From assembly GCF_025574485.1 (NCBI RefSeq), contig NZ_JAOBPO010000001.1, positions 379,501 to 443,500 of the forward strand: a DNA stretch of 64,000 nt, given 5' to 3'. Below the pieces are notes generated by a model. The model searched no databases, was not told where the DNA came from, and saw only the letters and a list, made by a program, of their open reading frames with translations. Below, piece by piece: positions 26,287 to 35,259 of this stretch. Source of the stretch: Kordiimonas aquimaris. Lineage in GTDB: Bacteria; Pseudomonadota; Alphaproteobacteria; Sphingomonadales; Kordiimonadaceae. Position 1 is the stretch's first letter. Every line of letters begins with the position of its first letter. The translations under genes and the position numbers were made by a program.

Positions 26287-26991
26287 TTACCGTGGGCGAC
26301 GGCGCTTGGCAAGGCCGCGTGGGTCATCAAACTCCCACAAACTATCATCCAGGTCCACATTTGGCTGACCATCAGACAATTCAACGGTTGTGATTTGTCC
26401 CTGGGCATCCGTTACCGCCCAGCTTAGCAAACGCAAAGGCACTGCTGCTCCTTCTGCTGTTTCTTCAAAATATACCGTGATGTGACCAAGTTCGGGTTTG
26501 TCGGGATCATTCGCGTGTAAGGCCACCAATCCCTCGAGACCACCCGGCGCCTGCTCTATGTTAGCCCCTACACTTGAAAGGTCTGTCGAGCCACCAAGCA
26601 ATGCGCGCAGCGGCGTGTCTTTAACAGGCCACCGGGTTACCTGACCAATTTCATAGTCTATGAAATTAAGTGTTTTACCGTCTGCAACCACAAGAAACGG
26701 AACATCTTCAGTATAATCAAACCTTACTCGCCCCGGCCGCGCCAAAGATAATTTACCGCGCGTCAATCCACCATCCGGAGCGCGCTGCACAAACTGCGCC
26801 TCAAGGCTTTTCACTGAATCCATATAGGTTTGCACCATACCAAGTGCTTTCAGGCTGGTGTCTTCAGCAATGGTCTGTTCTTCAAGTGGCGGCAATGCTG
26901 GCTCTTGAAGAACGACCAGCGCATCCTGACCGTAAGCAGCAAAACCAGATGCCATCCACAAAACAGCGGCGATTTTGATCATTTTTTTCAA
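26287..26991 (-). CDS. lolA: Outer-membrane lipoprotein carrier protein LolA
   Basis: 234 residues. Signal peptide (IAAVLWMASGFAAYGQ) then the LolA half-barrel: SVKSLEAQFVQRAPDGGLTR, GKLSLARPGRVRFDYTED and FLVVADGKTLNFIDYEIGQV. It ferries lipoproteins from LolCDE to the outer membrane through the periplasm. The start may be the TTG at 26991 (MKKMIK..., GAGA five bases upstream) or the ATG at 26982; the TTG gives a better-charged signal peptide. It follows ftsK, a common alphaproteobacterial arrangement. Confidence 0.93.
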   Translation of the reverse strand: MKKMIKIAAVLWMASGFAAYGQDALVVLQEPALPPLEEQTIAEDTSLKALGMVQTYMDSVKSLEAQFVQRAPDGGLTRGKLSLARPGRVRFDYTEDVPFLVVADGKTLNFIDYEIGQVTRWPVKDTPLRALLGGSTDLSSVGANIEQAPGGLEGLVALHANDPDKPELGHITVYFEETAEGAAVPLRLLSWAVTDAQGQITTVELSDGQPNVDLDDSLWEFDDPRGLAKRRRPR

Positions 26992-27040
26992 GGTATCTCT
27001 CTTTTAACTGTCGTTTTTACGCACATTTTGTGCTTTTTCG

Positions 27041-29470
27041 TTAAAACTCTTCTTCGCGTTCCGGCACTAAAATCTCACGTTGTCCTTTGTGGTTAGGGCC
27101 ACTTATCACGCCTTGTGCTTCCATATCTTCAATAAGCGTTGCCGCTTTGTTATAACCAATTTTCAGGCGGCGCTGAATGTAGCTGGTGGACGCGCGCCTG
27201 TCCCGCAAAACAATATCAACAGCCTTATCGTACAAGCTCTTTTCTTTATCATCTCCAGATGGACCAGGGATGAACGGACTATCAAACCCTTCTTCAGGTT
27301 CCTCTGTAACACTAGAGAGATAATCTGGCGCCGCCTGCTGTTTCAGGTGGGTCACAACATCTTCCACTTCATCATCCGCAACGAAGGCGCCATGCACCCG
27401 CGTGATGCGGCCACCACCAGCCATAAAGAGCATATCCCCCATGCCTAACAGCTGCTCGGCCCCTTGTTCACCGAGAATGGTGCGGCTATCAATTTTACTG
27501 GTAACCTGAAAACTGATGCGCGTCGGGAAATTCGCTTTAATTGTGCCGGTAATTACATCCACGCTCGGACGCTGTGTCGCAGTGATCAAATGGATACCCG
27601 CCGCACGTGCCATTTGAGCCAGACGCTGGATTGTTGCTTCAACATCCTTGCCTGCAACCAGCATCAAATCTGCCATTTCATCAATGACAATGACAATAAA
27701 CGGCAGCGGCGTGAAATCAAACACCTGCTCTTCAATAATCGGCTGCCCGGTTTCTTTATCAAAACCCGTTTGCACCTGACGCGCCAAACGTTCGCCGCTG
27801 GCGTTAGCTTCCTGAACGCGCTTGTTGAACGCCGCCAGATTGCGCACACCAAGTTTGGACATGTTGCGGTAACGCTCTTCCATTTCACGCACAGCCCACT
27901 TCAAGGCAACAACAGCTTTCTTGGGCTCAGTCACGACGGGCGTCAACAAATGCGGAATATCATCGTAAACCGACAGCTCCAGCATCTTGGGGTCAACCAT
28001 GATAAACCGCAGCGTTTCAGGACTATGCCGGTACAACAACGACATAATCATGGTGTTAACACCAACTGACTTACCTGAGCCTGTTGTGCCGGCCACAAGC
28101 AAGTGCGGCATGGATGCCAAATCAGCCACCACTGGCTCACCGCCAATATCCTTACCCAGAATAATCGGCAGGCGCGCCTTGGACGATTCAAAATCGCGCG
28201 AGGCCAGCAGCTCACGCAAGAAAACTGTTTGCCTATCTGAATTTGGTAATTCGATACCAATAGCATTACGCCCAGGCACAACAGCAACCCGCGCTGATAT
28301 AGCGCTCATTGAGCGTGCAATATCATCGGCAAGACCAATTACACGGGCAGACTTCACGCCGCGCGCAGGCTCAAGCTCATAAAGGGTGACAACAGGCCCA
28401 GGCCGCACATCATTAACATCGCCCTGCACCCCAAAATCATCTAAAACACCCTCAAGCATACGCGCATTCTGCTCAAGCGCTTCAGCACTTATACGGCCAA
28501 TTTTTTCAGGCGGTGGTGGCGGCGCAAGTAAATCAAGTGGCGGCAATACATAGGCAGACCCGTCACCAAGGTCCAATGTCGCCTGCGCTTCCTGTGTTTC
28601 TCTTCGACCCCGGCGGGTTTTAGGCGGTGTCTTAACACGCTTGGCTGCAACAACTGGCGCTACAGGTTTGGCTGCCGGTTGAGAAGATGCCTTACGCGGC
28701 TTCACCGTTGGCTCAATACGTTCTTCCAGGCTTGCTCCCTCGCTGGAAGCCTTCCGGAACAAAGCTCCGAACACAGCTTGCAGCCCTGTCCACACAAGCA
28801 TAAGGCCGCGTACTATTAAGCGGTATACCCAACTAACAAACGCACCCACCTTGGCTAGAAATACGCGCCATTCAGCACTACTGAGCGCAAACGAAAACAA
28901 ATAAGCAGGCAAGCCAAGTAAAGCAAATATTAGTCCGTAGCCCCACCAGGGTATTATAATCCCTGACATAAGACCAACCACCATAGAATACAGGCGTTGG
29001 CCAATGACGCCGCCGTAACCGGTTTGCACCACAAATTCAGGGTCGGGCGGTATAACACTGAAAGTAACAGAAAGCAGAATTACCCCAACAGGAAGGGCAG
29101 CGAGGTTAAGCCAGAAAAGCGGCAACCATTTCAAGCGCATCACTTTCACACCCCAAAGAAACAAGGGTAAAACAAGCAGATACGAGGCAAGCGCTAAAGT
29201 TTGCATCAAAACATCAGCAACAATCGCACCGTATTCCCCAAGGAGATTGGTAACTGGTGCATAGTTTTGTGTGTTAAGTGCAGGGTCTTGAGGATTATAG
29301 CTTGCAACAGACAAAGCCATTGCAACCGCAAAGCCACAAAATAAACCACCGACCAACCGCCATCCTGTATTTTTAAAAAACACAGTTACTGCTTCAGGCA
29401 ACAATGGTGCCCGTGCTTTCTTGTTTGCTGGTTTTCGTGGTTTCGCTGCTTGTTTTTTTGCCGTTGCCAT
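27041..29470 (-). CDS. ftsK: DNA translocase FtsK
   Basis: 809 residues. The N-terminal ~220 residues have four membrane helices. After a linker, the motor domain carries Walker A GTTGSGKSVGVN near ~460 and Walker B FIVIVIDEMADLM. The C-terminal gamma winged helix reads SYIQRRLKIGYNKAATLIED. FtsK joins division to chromosome dimer resolution, moving DNA toward dif at the septum. The linker is short compared with E. coli FtsK (1329 residues), as usual in Alphaproteobacteria. ATG start at 29470. Confidence 0.97.
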   Translation of the reverse strand: MATAKKQAAKPRKPANKKARAPLLPEAVTVFFKNTGWRLVGGLFCGFAVAMALSVASYNPQDPALNTQNYAPVTNLLGEYGAIVADVLMQTLALASYLLVLPLFLWGVKVMRLKWLPLFWLNLAALPVGVILLSVTFSVIPPDPEFVVQTGYGGVIGQRLYSMVVGLMSGIIIPWWGYGLIFALLGLPAYLFSFALSSAEWRVFLAKVGAFVSWVYRLIVRGLMLVWTGLQAVFGALFRKASSEGASLEERIEPTVKPRKASSQPAAKPVAPVVAAKRVKTPPKTRRGRRETQEAQATLDLGDGSAYVLPPLDLLAPPPPPEKIGRISAEALEQNARMLEGVLDDFGVQGDVNDVRPGPVVTLYELEPARGVKSARVIGLADDIARSMSAISARVAVVPGRNAIGIELPNSDRQTVFLRELLASRDFESSKARLPIILGKDIGGEPVVADLASMPHLLVAGTTGSGKSVGVNTMIMSLLYRHSPETLRFIMVDPKMLELSVYDDIPHLLTPVVTEPKKAVVALKWAVREMEERYRNMSKLGVRNLAAFNKRVQEANASGERLARQVQTGFDKETGQPIIEEQVFDFTPLPFIVIVIDEMADLMLVAGKDVEATIQRLAQMARAAGIHLITATQRPSVDVITGTIKANFPTRISFQVTSKIDSRTILGEQGAEQLLGMGDMLFMAGGGRITRVHGAFVADDEVEDVVTHLKQQAAPDYLSSVTEEPEEGFDSPFIPGPSGDDKEKSLYDKAVDIVLRDRRASTSYIQRRLKIGYNKAATLIEDMEAQGVISGPNHKGQREILVPEREEEF

Positions 29471-29700
29471 AGGGCTTCCCGCACCTCAATAGAACATTAT
29501 TTAATCTTCAAACGAAATATTTTCTCTGTATTCACATACACTTTAGTGCGGGATGAGCCTCAAGGACAAGAGCGGCAATTTCATGACATGCATTTTCTTG
29601 GGTTTAAGGCATCAAAATGATCGTGGTTTCTGTGTCTGCGACAGCATGCCACTGGACACCGGCACCGGCATTCAATAGAGATAATGTATGGAGAGACATG

Positions 29701-30939
29701 ATGGGCAAGCCAATTAAAAGCAATCAAGAAATCCGGTGTGACGTTACAATTGTTGGTGGCGGCATGGTTGGATTAACCGCTGCTATTGGCCTTGCAGATC
29801 AGGGTTTTAATGTTGCTGTGATTGACCGCGCTCAAAAAGGCGACCTGACAGCCGCAACATATGACGGCCGCGCTAGTGCGCTGGCTTTTGCGACTTGCCG
29901 CATGCTCCAAGCGCTAGGCATTTGGCAGCATATGGAACCTTACGCGCAGCCAATAAATGAAATTCGTGTGTCAGACGGTCCATCATTGATGCATCTGCAC
30001 TTTGATCACCGAGCGCTCGGTGACGGTCCACTCGGAAACATGGTTGAAAACCGGCATACACGCCTTGCCCTGTTTAAACGCATTGATGAAATAGATAACC
30101 TCACCATGTTGATGAATGAAAATGTGGCAAGCATTGACCGTGAACAGGGGCAAGCTACCGTCACACTTGAAAGCGGCAAGCTTGTGCACTCATCATTGCT
30201 GATCGGCGCGGATGGCCGTGGTAGTTTGGTACGCCGCGACGCGAGTATTCCAACATCAAACTTCGCATACAAGCAACACGGTATTGTTTGCTCGATTGAA
30301 CATGAACTTGCCCATGAAGGTATCGCTCATGAACGGTTCTTACCTGCTGGACCATTTGCGATATTACCACTAACCGGCAACCGTTCTTCTTTGGTTTGGA
30401 CCGAAAAAAGCCATCTGGTTGATACAATTATGGGCTTGCCTGAGCGTGCCTTTGCTGCCGAGATCAAACGCCGTGTTGGTGACTTTCTGGGAAATGTGAA
30501 ACCTGTTGGTGGCCGCTGGGCTTACCCACTTACACTACAATATGCAGACACATATACTGATACCCGCATGGCAATTATTGGCGACGCAGCACACGGCATT
30601 CACCCGATAGCTGGCCAAGGTTTAAATTTAGGCTTGCGTGATGTAGCTGCGCTAATTGAAGTACTTACTGATAACGCAAAGGTTGGCCTTGATATTGGAT
30701 CAGATCAGGTTCTTGGCACATACAGCCAATGGCGACACGCTGACAATGCTGCCCTTATTGGCGTCACTGACATACTAAACCGTTTATTTTCCAATGATAT
30801 TTTACCCATTCGCCGGGCACGAGATATGGGGCTTGCGGTTGTTAATGAAATACCACCCCTTAAGAATTTTTTCATGTCACACGCACGCGGAACTGTTGGC
30901 GAACTACCAAAGTTGCTGAGAGGTGAGTCGGTATCATGA
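29701..30939 (+). CDS. UbiH/UbiF/VisC family FAD-dependent hydroxylase
   Basis: 412 residues. N-terminal FAD motif VTIVGGGMVGLTAAIGLADQ; middle DG motif LIGADGRGSLVRRDA; C-terminal FAD motif MAIIGDAAHGIHPIAGQGLN with LRDVAALIE, which together mark UbiH-type aromatic hydroxylases. They add hydroxyls to the quinone ring in ubiquinone synthesis; which ring position is acted on cannot be told. The start at 29701 is chosen because GGAG is seven bases before it; a tandem ATG at 29698 is possible. It overlaps the DUF2244 gene by four bases. Confidence 0.9.
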   Translation: MGKPIKSNQEIRCDVTIVGGGMVGLTAAIGLADQGFNVAVIDRAQKGDLTAATYDGRASALAFATCRMLQALGIWQHMEPYAQPINEIRVSDGPSLMHLHFDHRALGDGPLGNMVENRHTRLALFKRIDEIDNLTMLMNENVASIDREQGQATVTLESGKLVHSSLLIGADGRGSLVRRDASIPTSNFAYKQHGIVCSIEHELAHEGIAHERFLPAGPFAILPLTGNRSSLVWTEKSHLVDTIMGLPERAFAAEIKRRVGDFLGNVKPVGGRWAYPLTLQYADTYTDTRMAIIGDAAHGIHPIAGQGLNLGLRDVAALIEVLTDNAKVGLDIGSDQVLGTYSQWRHADNAALIGVTDILNRLFSNDILPIRRARDMGLAVVNEIPPLKNFFMSHARGTVGELPKLLRGESVS

Positions 30940-31427
30940 CGGGCAGGCAGTTAGCCGGCGCCCCTTTGCTACTAGACTTGAGGCTAACCCCGCACCGCTC
31001 ATTAAAACGTCACCATTTCGAAAAGCTATGCCTGTTTCTTGTTGTTGTATGTGGTCTTGCAAGCATTCGCTTCTGGATTATAGGTGCATGGCCTGTAGTA
31101 CTTTTTCTACTATTTGATATTTTTGCTATTTGGTTGGCATTCACTATTAATTACCGTCGCGGTCAGGCGTTCGAGACTGTGCAATTATCAGAAACTGATC
31201 TGATTATTGCACGCAGCAACCCCAACGGCGAAACCGCAACATGGCACTTTGAGCCCTATTGGGCAAAAGTGTCACTGGAAACCATTGGCGGGGAAGACAA
31301 TAGCCTATCAATAAGCCTGCACGATAAAACCGTGACCTTAGGCATGTTTTTACCGCCCGCAGAACGTTGCAATATTGCACGAAAGATAGAAGACGCCTTG
31401 AAGCGCTGGAAAACCCGCAGCTTTTAA
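30936..31427 (+). CDS. DUF2244 membrane protein
   Basis: 163 residues. Two membrane segments at ~30-75 (FEKLCLFLVVVCGLASIRFW and PVVLFLLFDIFAIWLAFTIN) are followed by a soluble domain with FEPYWAKVSLE, matching the DUF2244 pattern of two helices and a PH-like part. The function is unknown; family members often sit beside cytochrome c oxidase genes, but here the partner is the hydroxylase, which it overlaps by four bases (ATGA). A 7-bp hairpin covers its stop codon at 31415-31436. Confidence 0.82.
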   Translation: MTGRQLAGAPLLLDLRLTPHRSLKRHHFEKLCLFLVVVCGLASIRFWIIGAWPVVLFLLFDIFAIWLAFTINYRRGQAFETVQLSETDLIIARSNPNGETATWHFEPYWAKVSLETIGGEDNSLSISLHDKTVTLGMFLPPAERCNIARKIEDALKRWKTRSF

Positions 31428-31436
31428 AGGCTGCGG
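31415..31436 (+). terminator. Hairpin over the DUF2244 stop codon
   Basis: A perfect 7-bp GC-rich stem (CCGCAGC / GCTGCGG) with an 8-base loop spans the TAA. No clear T-run follows, so it may act as a weak terminator or as 3'-end protection. Confidence 0.4.
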
Positions 31437-31452
31437 ATAAACCATAAAAATA

Positions 31453-31470
31453 CCGGTTACTCGAAACCGG
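31453..31470 (-). terminator. Hairpin terminator of the NTF2-like gene
   Basis: On the minus strand a 6-bp stem (CCGGTT / AACCGG) with a 6-base loop is followed by TATTTTTA. It overlaps the stop codon of the gene it would end. Confidence 0.5.
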
Positions 31471-31921
31471 CCCTGAAAGCGTTACAATCAGTGCCTTTAG
31501 GCTCGTGTTTGTCGATACCATAAACAACGCGCCAACCATCTGAAGATTTAGCCAGTGTAAACTGGTTTACACCGCAACCAACCATTTCGCCTTTGTATAC
31601 CAAGGTAAACGGCGCCCAGACAGTTGCCAGCTCATCTGTGCGAGACATGGTCTGTACGCCAAAAATTTGCTCATTGGCATCACCATCATTTTGCGTATCA
31701 ACCCAGCTTATCCAGCGCTCAAAATTACCGCCGCGAATACTGCCATCGCCGTTCAAGCGATCAAGGCGAGCATCCGGCACAACAAGCGCTCGAATAACAC
31801 TGCCATCACCAGCACGCATGCCGTCAAACAACGTATTAACAACATCTTCCGGTGTAGTTTCGGCAATCGCAGCCCCAGACAATGCAGCTGCGGCACATAG
31901 TGTCACCAGTTTGATTTTCAT
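31457..31921 (-). CDS. Secreted NTF2-like protein
   Basis: 154 residues with a signal peptide (KLVTLCAAAALSGAAIAE). The mature protein fits an NTF2-like fold: an opening helix EDVVNTLFDGMRAGDGSVIR, then ATVWAPFTLVYKGEMVGCGV and FTLAKSSDGWRVVYGIDKH. The -SDGWRV- strand is common in NTF2-like proteins of unknown function. Two Cys residues in the mature part might form a disulfide. Periplasmic by prediction. Convergent with the DUF2244 gene. Confidence 0.75.
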   Translation of the reverse strand: MKIKLVTLCAAAALSGAAIAETTPEDVVNTLFDGMRAGDGSVIRALVVPDARLDRLNGDGSIRGGNFERWISWVDTQNDGDANEQIFGVQTMSRTDELATVWAPFTLVYKGEMVGCGVNQFTLAKSSDGWRVVYGIDKHEPKGTDCNAFRAGFE

Positions 31922-32040
31922 GAACGTCCCCTGTTTCTTTATTCCCTATGTCGTATCATGTTAACTGCTAGCAAAGGCCGTGCAGCCATACAAGCCAACA
32001 GCGATAAGCGGTTTATCGCTAAAGAAGAACCACGCTGCGC

Positions 32041-32874
32041 TCAATGTGCTTGGCAATAAACTTGCGCAATCTGCATGCTGCGCCTATACCGCGCGCCTTC
32101 ATCTGCATAGGTACTGCGTGATAACGGGCGTAAGGCACTTGCCTCATCAGCTTGTGTCACAAAGCCAGCTTCCCGAAACACACGAGGGTTTGTCGTATAA
32201 ACACGACCACGGCGCGGGGCACCTGCAACAACAGTTCCAACAATTTTACCGTTTTCACCAAATACAGGGCCACCAGAAATACCCCCCAGCGAACCTCCAA
32301 ATGTAGGTTTGCGTTCCCGTTCTACCCACGCAACAACACGTTCGTTTATAGTATAGCGCCCCCGTGAGCGCATTGTCGTTGTACCAATGACTGTTGCATA
32401 CACATCTGCCGGTTCACCTTGCGGATAACCCATCATAAAACCATTATCACCGCGGGCGGGTGCTGTGTCTTGCAGGCTAAAGGGTTCCACATTGATACCT
32501 TGGGCACGCAATACGGCAAAGTCTCGGTTTGACGCAGCACCAACAACCGATGTGCGGAAAAGACGGTTACCACGCACCAAGGATACCTCATTGCACCCAT
32601 CAATAACATGGCGTGCCGTTACAAATGTGCCGCGCCGATCAACAGCAAAGGCTGTACCAACACTGTTTTGACTTTTGTAATCAACGTCCACGACAACAGC
32701 ACTGCTGACATCATCCGGGAGCGGGGCACCTTCCGGCAACAAAACAGCACGTTGACTGGCAGGCGGCACGCCAGGAACAGGACGACGCGGCGTACCCTCA
32801 TTCACATTGGTGTAGCGCACCAAGAAAAACAGGATAAACAATACATAAAAACCAAATTCAATGGTGCGGCGCAT
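32041..32874 (-). CDS. Membrane-anchored trypsin-like serine protease
   Basis: 277 residues. One N-terminal membrane helix (~8-20) anchors a chymotrypsin-fold domain. The catalytic triad is visible: His89 in VTARHVIDGC, Asp118 in SNRDFAVLRA, Ser200 in GGISGGPVFGENGKIVGTVV. No PDZ domain follows, unlike DegP or DegS. The active domain would lie in the periplasm. The upstream DUF350 gene is ten bases away on the same strand, so the two and dapB may be co-transcribed. The substrate is unknown. Confidence 0.85.
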   Translation of the reverse strand: MRRTIEFGFYVLFILFFLVRYTNVNEGTPRRPVPGVPPASQRAVLLPEGAPLPDDVSSAVVVDVDYKSQNSVGTAFAVDRRGTFVTARHVIDGCNEVSLVRGNRLFRTSVVGAASNRDFAVLRAQGINVEPFSLQDTAPARGDNGFMMGYPQGEPADVYATVIGTTTMRSRGRYTINERVVAWVERERKPTFGGSLGGISGGPVFGENGKIVGTVVAGAPRRGRVYTTNPRVFREAGFVTQADEASALRPLSRSTYADEGARYRRSMQIAQVYCQAH

Positions 32875-32884
32875 GGGCTACACC

Positions 32885-33298
32885 TTAGCCCGAAATTGCC
32901 GCGGCATTAATGAGTGCTGTTGCGAGCTTAACACTGACCAGAAAGGTGGCCGCGCCTACTTCACCGGCTTCAATGCGCGTGGATATATCTTTTAGAAAGA
33001 GGTCGGCCAGACGAAATGCCACAAGCTGCAACAACAAAGCAATGACACCCCAGAAAAGCAAATCCCACAATGATACTGAAGCTGCCAAAGATGACGCAAG
33101 CGGTATAGCAAACCCAATAATAGCGCCCCCCAAAGAGAGGGCTGCGGCTGTATTTCCGCTGCGGATTAAACCCAGTTCATCATGTTTTGTTATCGCCATA
33201 TAGATAGCAACGCCGCAACCTAGAATGAGAAGGCTAACAGCCGAATGAATTAGAAATACCGGCAATCCGTTCCACAGCGCCAAAAGTGCTTCATTCAT
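32885..33298 (-). CDS. DUF350 family membrane protein
   Basis: 137 residues with four membrane segments, in two repeated halves: LLILGCGVAIYMAITKHDEL with a charged link, AALSLGGAIIGFAIPLASSL, then LLFWGVIALLLQLVAFRLAD and a final helix. This matches the DUF350 pattern. The function is unknown; members are often tied to envelope stress and phage-shock-like loci. It lies between dapB (21 bp upstream) and the trypsin-like protease (10 bp downstream). Confidence 0.85.
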   Translation of the reverse strand: MNEALLALWNGLPVFLIHSAVSLLILGCGVAIYMAITKHDELGLIRSGNTAAALSLGGAIIGFAIPLASSLAASVSLWDLLFWGVIALLLQLVAFRLADLFLKDISTRIEAGEVGAATFLVSVKLATALINAAAISG

Positions 33299-33319
33299 CG
33301 TTATATCCTCAATGTTACT

Positions 33320-34102
33320 TTAAAGGCCAAGTACATCTTGCATGGAGTATCGCCCGGTGTCTTTGCTTTTCAACCAAACGGCAGCACGCACCGCACCGTC
33401 AGCAAACAAAGTGCGGTTTTCGGCGCGGTGAGACAAGGTTATTCGCTCACTTTCGCTTGCTAAAACAACAGAATGCTCGCCAATAACGCTGCCTCCGCGC
33501 AAAGCTGTAAAACCAATTGTGCCTTCCCTGCGTTCACCTGTGATGCCTTCACGCGCTGGCGTACGCACATCATCAAGTACAACGCCGCGCCCTTCAGCGG
33601 CAGCTTCACCAAGCATTAAGGCTGTACCTGACGGTGCATCGACTTTATGGCGGTGATGCATCTCAACAATTTCAATGTCCCAATCAACACCAAGTTTGGC
33701 GGCAGCTTGCTGTGTCAAAGCCATCAGCATATTAACACCCAATGAATAATTGCCCGCCTGCATAACCGCTGTTGATGATGCTGCGGCGTCAAGCGCAGCC
33801 ATATCATCTGTGCTCAGCCCTGTGGTACCAACAATCAACTTGGTTCGTGTATTAGCGGCAAGCAGAGCGTGCGCAGCAGTAGAACCTGGTGGCGTAAAAT
33901 CAATCACCATGTCTGCCACAGCAAAGACTTCTTCAGCGCTACCAACAATAGTGGCATCTGTTCCCGGTATTACTCCGCCGATAGCGTCGTGGCCACTTCT
34001 TTCGGAGCCCACAACCAACTGAAGGTCTTGGCATGCCTGTACCGCAAACGTTAGTGCTTGCCCCATGCGTCCCATACAACCAAGAATCCCAACCTTTGTC
34101 AT
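33320..34102 (-). CDS. dapB: 4-hydroxy-tetrahydrodipicolinate reductase
   Basis: 260 residues. Nucleotide-binding start VGILGCMGRMGQALTFAVQA; catalytic signature EIVEMHHRHKVDAPSGTALM, holding the paired His residues and the Lys; C-terminal GFTALRGGSVIGEHSVVLAS. It makes tetrahydrodipicolinate in lysine and diaminopimelate synthesis, so it supplies peptidoglycan. Cytoplasmic. ATG at 34102. Confidence 0.96.
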   Translation of the reverse strand: MTKVGILGCMGRMGQALTFAVQACQDLQLVVGSERSGHDAIGGVIPGTDATIVGSAEEVFAVADMVIDFTPPGSTAAHALLAANTRTKLIVGTTGLSTDDMAALDAAASSTAVMQAGNYSLGVNMLMALTQQAAAKLGVDWDIEIVEMHHRHKVDAPSGTALMLGEAAAEGRGVVLDDVRTPAREGITGERREGTIGFTALRGGSVIGEHSVVLASESERITLSHRAENRTLFADGAVRAAVWLKSKDTGRYSMQDVLGL

Positions 34103-34200
34103 CGCGCGCCTTTCTTAGAGTGTCATTGTTCATAACCCCTAACATGGCACATATGAAAAAGAAAAGACTGGATAGGCTGGTGTTCACGCGAGAATGAACA

Positions 34201-35256
34201 TTACTTCATGTCATTGATCCATGCACGAATAAGCGCGAGACCTTCTGCATGAACGGTTGTACGCCCGACCTCTGGCATCATCACGCCCGGATCTATGGAT
34301 TTCATACGATGAACGATGATTGAACTGTCGGCATCACCGGGTGCAATGTCATACGAAAACCCTCCAGAACCACGACCTGCTGCAACGGGCCGTTTTTCGT
34401 AGCCCCATGTCGTCGGGTTTTGTTCTCCGTAGGTAAGAAAAAGCCCCGAAGTTGACCCAGGCCCCTCAACTCTGTGGCAATGCGCGCAATTTATGTCAAG
34501 ATATGCGCGTGCACGGTGATCAAGGGGAGCCGCTTCATCGTTTATTCTCGGCAATACTGGAATGGAGTCGTAAGCTGGCAAGCCCTTTAATATACCTTTA
34601 TCTTGCCACCATTGGAGTTGATTCCAGTTGCTACCGTCATAACCAAAGTCTTTGTTTAGATTTCGAGCCTTAGGGCCAATGGGTGAAAGCTTACCGTTCA
34701 GGCTATGACAGCCTTTGCATTGGTTTTTATTCGGTACAATATAGTTGATTGATTGTGGTATTCCGTCGTCATCAACAAAATCAACACTGGTCATGGTACC
34801 TGCCACTTTCAGTGTTGCATCCGTTTGATCTTCATTCCAGACATACGCCCAAGCATTCCAGCCTTTTTCCTGATGAATGAGCAACCGCGTTTCTATCAAG
34901 CGTACATTTTCGTCCGCAGCGCGCATATCTGCAGGATACGCGAAGGTTTTCACCAAAACACTGCCAACGGGAAACGCGAACACCTCTGTATCATCATACG
35001 TTGCTGCCGTGCCGTTTGGCACATACACAAAACGATACTTTTCCGCATAATCGGTAAAAAGTGGCACTTGCAAGTCATATGGTACAACGCCTGCAGTTGG
35101 TGTTTGCTTAGGTGCATTTTCAAACAAACCATATGCTGACAGCTGGCGCGCTGGCCTGGCAGACATCAGCGCTGCATCGTCAACATCGGCACGCGTAGTA
35201 AAGCTCACAATCACAGCAAACAATACTGCGCAAAAGCATGCTGACCGTAGCAGCAT
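34201..35256 (-). CDS. SO2930-family diheme c-type cytochrome
   Basis: 351 residues with a signal peptide (CFCAVLFAVIVSFTTRA). Two covalent haem sites, CKGCH (~182) and CAHCH (~256), with a later Met in VMMPEVGRT that could be a haem ligand. The N-terminal ~170 residues form an extra domain typical of this cytochrome family, known from Shewanella SO2930. It starts 3 bp after the parallel beta-helix gene, and this pairing is characteristic of the family. The physiological role is not established. Periplasmic. Confidence 0.85.
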   Translation of the reverse strand: MLLRSACFCAVLFAVIVSFTTRADVDDAALMSARPARQLSAYGLFENAPKQTPTAGVVPYDLQVPLFTDYAEKYRFVYVPNGTAATYDDTEVFAFPVGSVLVKTFAYPADMRAADENVRLIETRLLIHQEKGWNAWAYVWNEDQTDATLKVAGTMTSVDFVDDDGIPQSINYIVPNKNQCKGCHSLNGKLSPIGPKARNLNKDFGYDGSNWNQLQWWQDKGILKGLPAYDSIPVLPRINDEAAPLDHRARAYLDINCAHCHRVEGPGSTSGLFLTYGEQNPTTWGYEKRPVAAGRGSGGFSYDIAPGDADSSIIVHRMKSIDPGVMMPEVGRTTVHAEGLALIRAWINDMK

Positions 35257-35259
35257 TTC

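Noticed and set aside
27464-28069. A 201-codon open frame opposite to ftsK
   Set aside because: Entirely inside ftsK with no ribosome site; a shadow frame.
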